Shown piece by piece: positions 60,706 through 64,000 of a stretch of DNA of 64,000 bases. Below the pieces are notes generated by a model. The model worked only from the letters and a program-made list of their open reading frames with translations, had not been told where the DNA came from and did no database searches. Each line of letters starts with the position of its first letter. Position 1 is the stretch's first letter. The translations under genes and the position numbers were made by a program. Location: assembly GCF_000331105.1 (NCBI RefSeq), contig NC_020054.1, forward strand, positions 6,141,815 to 6,205,814, given 5' to 3'. This stretch comes from Fibrella aestuarina BUZ 2 (GTDB lineage: Bacteria; Bacteroidota; Bacteroidia; Cytophagales; Spirosomataceae).

Positions 60706-61107
60706 TTACTCGCCCATTGTTGAACCGCTTTTAGGGGCTTTCTCCCGCTTCCGGGCCACTTCCCCTTCGCTCGATTCAGTAGACCGGGTCTTCTGGTTCT
60801 GGGCCTTATAATTCCGGTTGGCCAGCCCTTCGTCAGTCACGTGATCAACCGTGATACCACCCGAGGGCAGCTGGTTGGGTGCCTGATTTTTATAGCTAGT
60901 CTGCCGGTTGGCGGGGCCGTAAGGCGGCCGAACCTCAACGCCCTTATCGCCTTCCCAGCGCCGGGCCGCCGCCGCCTTGTTGGGATGCTTGTAGTTATGC
61001 GTCGAGTAGGTCGGATCGTTGCGGAGTTTGGCATCGTCCTGCGCCGCCGTATCGTTGCCGCAGGCCAGCAGCCCTAGGCCAGCCAGCAGTGAGAATACCA
61101 GTTTCAT
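60706..61107 (-). CDS. Small Lys/Arg-rich lipoprotein
   Basis: 133 residues from ATG at 61107 (MKLVFSLLAGLGLLACG is a lipoprotein signal); the frame is open to 61233 but the upstream part looks non-coding. The mature part is polar and disordered (NYKHPNKAAAARRWEGDKGV, GITVDHVTDEGLANRNYKAQ). No family is recognised. Its stop converges with the macro-domain gene seven bases away. Confidence 0.65.
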   Translation of the reverse strand: MKLVFSLLAGLGLLACGNDTAAQDDAKLRNDPTYSTHNYKHPNKAAAARRWEGDKGVEVRPPYGPANRQTSYKNQAPNQLPSGGITVDHVTDEGLANRNYKAQNQKTRSTESSEGEVARKREKAPKSGSTMGE

Positions 61108-61168
61108 AGCGTTCTGTGGTTTTGTTGTCCAAAGGTAAAACCCAGAAAACGACCACAGAGTTAATGGC

Positions 61169-61744
61169 TTAAATCCTACTTTTTCTGACCATTCTGCTAA
61201 TAGACTCAGAATCGGATAAACGTTCGGCTTCATCCAGCGTAACCCATTGGGTATTTTTCACTTCCCTATTTTCACCAAGTAAAATTTGGTCATTAGAAAA
61301 ATATTGGAAGCGGATATCATAATGTAAATGCGCCGGTATGGCATCGGCAGTGCCCTCATTGCGGGCAGGAATCGGGTGTATGTCGACGTCAAAAATCTGG
61401 GGACTGGCCAGGCGCAGGTTGGTCAGCCCAGTTTCTTCCTCAGCCTCCTGCCGGGCCACCGCCTGCACATCGGGGTTGCCGTCGGCGTGCCCACCGGGTT
61501 GAAACCATCGGTCTAGTTTGCGGTGGTGAATCAGCAGGGCTTTGGGTTCCTCAGGTACGTTGGTGGTCGATGGGTCGGGCGACAGGATCCAGGCTGAACC
61601 CGTAACGTGCCCGGTCTGCAGCGACCGCTCGAAACAAGCGGGATTGGCCTCCACGAAGGCAATTGTCTGGGCCGTCATGGCGGCTTCGTTGGCATCAGCC
61701 GGTACGTGCTGGCGCAGTAGTTGAAGGAGCGGTTGGCGGTGCAT
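61169..61744 (-). CDS. Nudix hydrolase
   Basis: 191 residues from ATG at 61744 (MHRQPLLQLLRQH). The Nudix box is GGHADGNPDVQAVARQEAEE followed by ETGL, matching Gx5Ex7REUxEExGU closely. It hydrolyses a nucleoside diphosphate linked to another moiety; the substrate cannot be read from sequence. It is divergent from the DUF2911 gene, with 51 bases between the starts. Confidence 0.92.
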   Translation of the reverse strand: MHRQPLLQLLRQHVPADANEAAMTAQTIAFVEANPACFERSLQTGHVTGSAWILSPDPSTTNVPEEPKALLIHHRKLDRWFQPGGHADGNPDVQAVARQEAEEETGLTNLRLASPQIFDVDIHPIPARNEGTADAIPAHLHYDIRFQYFSNDQILLGENREVKNTQWVTLDEAERLSDSESISRMVRKSRI

Positions 61745-61795
61745 CTTTTTTTGCCCAATTTCGCACCCAAACAACGTCTAAAAACCCCTCGTATC

Positions 61796-62695
61796 ATGAA
61801 AAAAATGATGCTCTCGGCTGTTGGTCTGTTGCTGCTGGCGCAACTCGCTACAGCTCAGGTGAAATTGCCTTCACCCAGCCCAGGTGCCACCATCATGCAA
61901 ACGGTCGGCATCACCGACCTCACCGTTAAGTATTCGCGACCCAGCCTGAAAGGCCGCACGCCCTTCACCGACGCATTTGTGCCCATGGGTAAAGTGTGGC
62001 GGACGGGCGCCAACGGCGCGACAGCCTTCACCACCTCGACTGACCTGACCATTGACGGAAAAACCCTGCCGGCTGGCACTTACGCTATCATGTCGATCCC
62101 GGCGGCCGACAAGTGGACCCTTATTTTCACCAAGAACGCAGGCGTAACCGAGCAAACCTATAAGCAGGACGAAGACGCGCTGCGCGTGAGCATGACGCCA
62201 AGCAACCTGGGCGAAAAAGTGGAAACGTTCACCATCGGCATCAACAACGTGACCGACAGCACCGCCACGATGGACATCATGTGGGCCGACGTGAAAGCTT
62301 CGGCCAACCTCGGCGTTAATACCACGGCGCTGGCGATGGCTGGCATCGACAAGGCCGTTGCCGAGAAACCCGATGATGCCGGTACGCTGATGGCTGCCGC
62401 CAACTACAACCTTTCGAAAGGCCGCAAACTGGAAGAGTCGCTGATGTATGTCGACAAGGCGATTGCCCAGAAAGAAAACTACCGCAACCTGTGGGTGAAA
62501 GCGCAGTTGCTGGGTAAGATGGGCAAATACGCCGAAGCACTGCCCGTAGCGCAAAAAGCCCTGGCGATGGGCGAGACCTCGGGCGATGCCGCCTTCCCGT
62601 TCTTCAAAGACGCCATTGCCAAAGGCGTAACCGACTACCAGGCCAAAATGCCCGTGGCGATGCCCGCCAAAGGGAAAGGCAAGAAAAAGGCCTGA
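61796..62695 (+). CDS. DUF2911 protein with TPR-like C-terminus, exported
   Basis: 299 residues from ATG at 61796 (MKKMMLSAVGLLLLAQLATAQ is a signal peptide); 25 upstream codons in frame lie over the Nudix upstream region. The N-terminal part is DUF2911: LTVKYSRPSLKGRTPFTDAF, GKVWRTGANGATAFTTSTDL, LPAGTYAIMSIPAADKWTLI. The C-terminal part has TPR-like helices (AAANYNLSKGRKLEESLMYV, KAQLLGKMGKYAEALPVAQK). The function is not established; it is very common in Bacteroidota. Confidence 0.9.
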   Translation: MKKMMLSAVGLLLLAQLATAQVKLPSPSPGATIMQTVGITDLTVKYSRPSLKGRTPFTDAFVPMGKVWRTGANGATAFTTSTDLTIDGKTLPAGTYAIMSIPAADKWTLIFTKNAGVTEQTYKQDEDALRVSMTPSNLGEKVETFTIGINNVTDSTATMDIMWADVKASANLGVNTTALAMAGIDKAVAEKPDDAGTLMAAANYNLSKGRKLEESLMYVDKAIAQKENYRNLWVKAQLLGKMGKYAEALPVAQKALAMGETSGDAAFPFFKDAIAKGVTDYQAKMPVAMPAKGKGKKKA

Positions 62696-62725
62696 TCTGG
62701 TCAGAATAGTGCATTCTTTTCCGCG

Positions 62726-62755
62726 AAAGCCCGTCCATTTTTGGCGGGCTTTTGT
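62726..62755 (+). terminator. Terminator of the DUF2911 gene
   Basis: AAGCCCGTCC and GGCGGGCTT with loop ATTTTT and TTT after it, with a one-base bulge. Confidence 0.75.
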
Positions 62756-62788
62756 CGTATTCATACCATTTTTTCCGCCAACACCCCC

Positions 62789-63907
62789 ATGACCCATTCT
62801 GTTAAAGCTGCCATTGCCAACGGCACCGGCCATTTCCAGATCGACACCATCGACGTCCACGAGCCGCAGGGCGACGAGATCCGGGTGCTGCTCAAAGCCG
62901 CTGGCCTTTGCCACACCGACTGGGATTCGCAGTCGTGGGGCAAGGCGCTGGTGATGGGCCACGAAGGGGCGGGCATCGTGCAGGCGGTGGGGCCGCTGGT
63001 GACGCGCTTCCGGGTGGGCGATGCCGTCATGCTCAACTGGGCCATTCCGTGCGGTACGTGTTTTCAGTGCCTGGAGGGCAACCAGCACATTTGCGAGGTG
63101 AACTCGCCGGTTACGAGCGGCAACCGGGCGAGCGGTGGCCACGCCGCCCCGGAACGTACCCAGTGGCACGGCCAGCCCATCGAACGCTCCTTCAGCCTGG
63201 GTACGTTGTCGGAGCAGACCGTGGTGCGCGAAGCCGCCGCCGTGAAGATCACCGTGGCTATCCCCTTCGCGTCGGCGGCCATCGTGGGGTGCGGCGTCAT
63301 GACGGGCTACGGCTCGGTGGTCAACGCAGCGAAGGTGAAGCCGGGGCGCAGCGTGGTGGTGCTCGGAACGGGGGGCGTAGGCCTCAACGTCATCCAAGGG
63401 GCGCGCATCGCCGGGGCGGGGCAAATCATTGCCGTCGACGTCAACGCCAACCGCCTCGATATGGCCCGCCGCTACGGGGCAACGCATACCCTGCTGGCCG
63501 ACCGCGCCGACACGGGGTTGTTGCAGGCTGCTCAGCAGGTAAAGGCCCTGACCAACGGCCGCGGCGCTGATTACGCCTTTGAGTGCACAGCGATTCCGGC
63601 GCTGGGCGCAGCGCCGCTGGCCATGATCCGTAACGCGGGCATTGCCTGCCAGGTGAGCGGTATCGAGCAGGAAATCAGCATCGACATGAATCTCTTCGAG
63701 TGGGATAAGGTCTACATCAACCCGCTCTACGGCCAATGCCGTCCCGACATCGATTTCCCGATTCTGCAACGCCTCTACGAGAAAGGCGATCTCCTGCTCG
63801 ATGAACTCGTCACCCGCACCTACACGCTCGATCAGTTGGGCGATGCCTTTGCCGATATGCTCGCGGGCCGGAATGCCAAAGGCGTTATTCTGTTCAACAA
63901 TGAGTAA
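62789..63907 (+). CDS. Zinc-dependent alcohol dehydrogenase
   Basis: 372 residues from ATG at 62789 (MTHSVKAAIANGTG). The catalytic zinc ligands are in GLCHTDW and GHEGAGIV. The structural zinc cluster CGTCFQCLEGNQHICE has the four Cys of medium-chain dehydrogenases. The NAD(P) Rossmann motif is VVLGTGGVGLNVIQGA. It resembles class III (formaldehyde/S-hydroxymethylglutathione-type) and benzyl-alcohol-type enzymes; the substrate is not certain. Confidence 0.92.
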   Translation: MTHSVKAAIANGTGHFQIDTIDVHEPQGDEIRVLLKAAGLCHTDWDSQSWGKALVMGHEGAGIVQAVGPLVTRFRVGDAVMLNWAIPCGTCFQCLEGNQHICEVNSPVTSGNRASGGHAAPERTQWHGQPIERSFSLGTLSEQTVVREAAAVKITVAIPFASAAIVGCGVMTGYGSVVNAAKVKPGRSVVVLGTGGVGLNVIQGARIAGAGQIIAVDVNANRLDMARRYGATHTLLADRADTGLLQAAQQVKALTNGRGADYAFECTAIPALGAAPLAMIRNAGIACQVSGIEQEISIDMNLFEWDKVYINPLYGQCRPDIDFPILQRLYEKGDLLLDELVTRTYTLDQLGDAFADMLAGRNAKGVILFNNE

Positions 63908-63922
63908 GGACTAGCCCAAGCG

Positions 63923-64000
63923 CTATCCCTTTGCCTCGGCCGTCAGCGGGGCGGTTTCGGTTGTCTTTGCTTCCAGTTTTTCGAGTACCTGCCAGCACTG
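63923..64000 (-). CDS. C-terminal fragment of a gene entering from the right edge
   Basis: A minus-strand frame is open from the window edge at 64000 to TAG at 63923, giving a 25-residue tail QCWQVLEKLEAKTTETAPLT then AEAKG. Composition fits a coding C-terminus converging on the alcohol dehydrogenase. Too short to identify. Confidence 0.4.
   Translation of the reverse strand, partial: QCWQVLEKLEAKTTETAPLTAEAKG

Noticed and set aside
61871..63769. Very long minus-strand open frame (632 codons) opposite DUF2911 and alcohol dehydrogenase genes
   Set aside because: It is antisense to two clearly identified genes and contains low-complexity His/Arg/Gly-rich sequence with no domain; a by-product of GC-rich third positions.

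Overview
The window looks like chromosomal DNA of a Bacteroidota bacterium, most likely a cytophagalean close to Spirosoma. Supporting traits are: two subtilases with C-terminal type IX secretion (T9SS) sorting domains, a TssD-type (Bacteroidota Hcp) domain, a histone-H1-like Hc1 protein, a 7TMR-DISM sensor kinase, DUF2911, DUF547 and DUF6807 proteins, split transketolase subunits, many lipoproteins and starts without clear Shine-Dalgarno sites. Base composition is GC-rich except in a few islands. No rRNA, tRNA, CRISPR array or intact transposase was seen.

Layout. 1-8.2 kb: end of an esterase, a tandem pair of M57 HEIGH metallopeptidases, a T9SS subtilase, a DUF547 protein and a 7TM sensor kinase. 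8.4-19.3 kb: thioredoxin-like protein, membrane glycosyltransferase-like protein, ATE-like and GNAT-like proteins, cysS, a XisH/XisI pair, M28 peptidase, nadD-gmk, and an ECF sigma/zinc anti-sigma pair. 19.5-25.8 kb: mreBCD, Hc1, a serine-palmitoyltransferase-like enzyme and an amidase. 26.2-35.7 kb, accessory: a lone HsdR-N-like nuclease gene frameshifted by a 20-bp tandem duplication, a subtilase, and a polymorphic toxin locus. That locus holds a TssD-RHS fusion with its probable immunity gene, an orphan RHS C-terminal cassette with its own probable immunity gene, and a decayed third RHS fragment. 35.9-53 kb: periplasmic-binding-like protein, DUF6807, BI-1, MsrB, a sigma/anti-sigma/sensor operon, the two transketolase subunits separated by an ATPase plus TOPRIM-like gene pair, Bcp, M23 peptidase, GT2, FAH, M48 and sucC. 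52.5-64 kb: LolD-like ATPase, methylmalonyl-CoA epimerase, IscA-like protein, a histidine kinase/LuxR regulator pair, a second T9SS subtilase, an ArnT-like protein, macro domain, Nudix, DUF2911 and a zinc alcohol dehydrogenase.

The most interesting signals are the ATPase/TOPRIM pair inside the transketolase operon (a candidate phage-defence module), the TssD-RHS toxin array with an identical 263-bp recombination segment, a heptanucleotide (GGTACGT) repeated far above chance on both strands, and gene-border inverted repeats built of 7-nt units.
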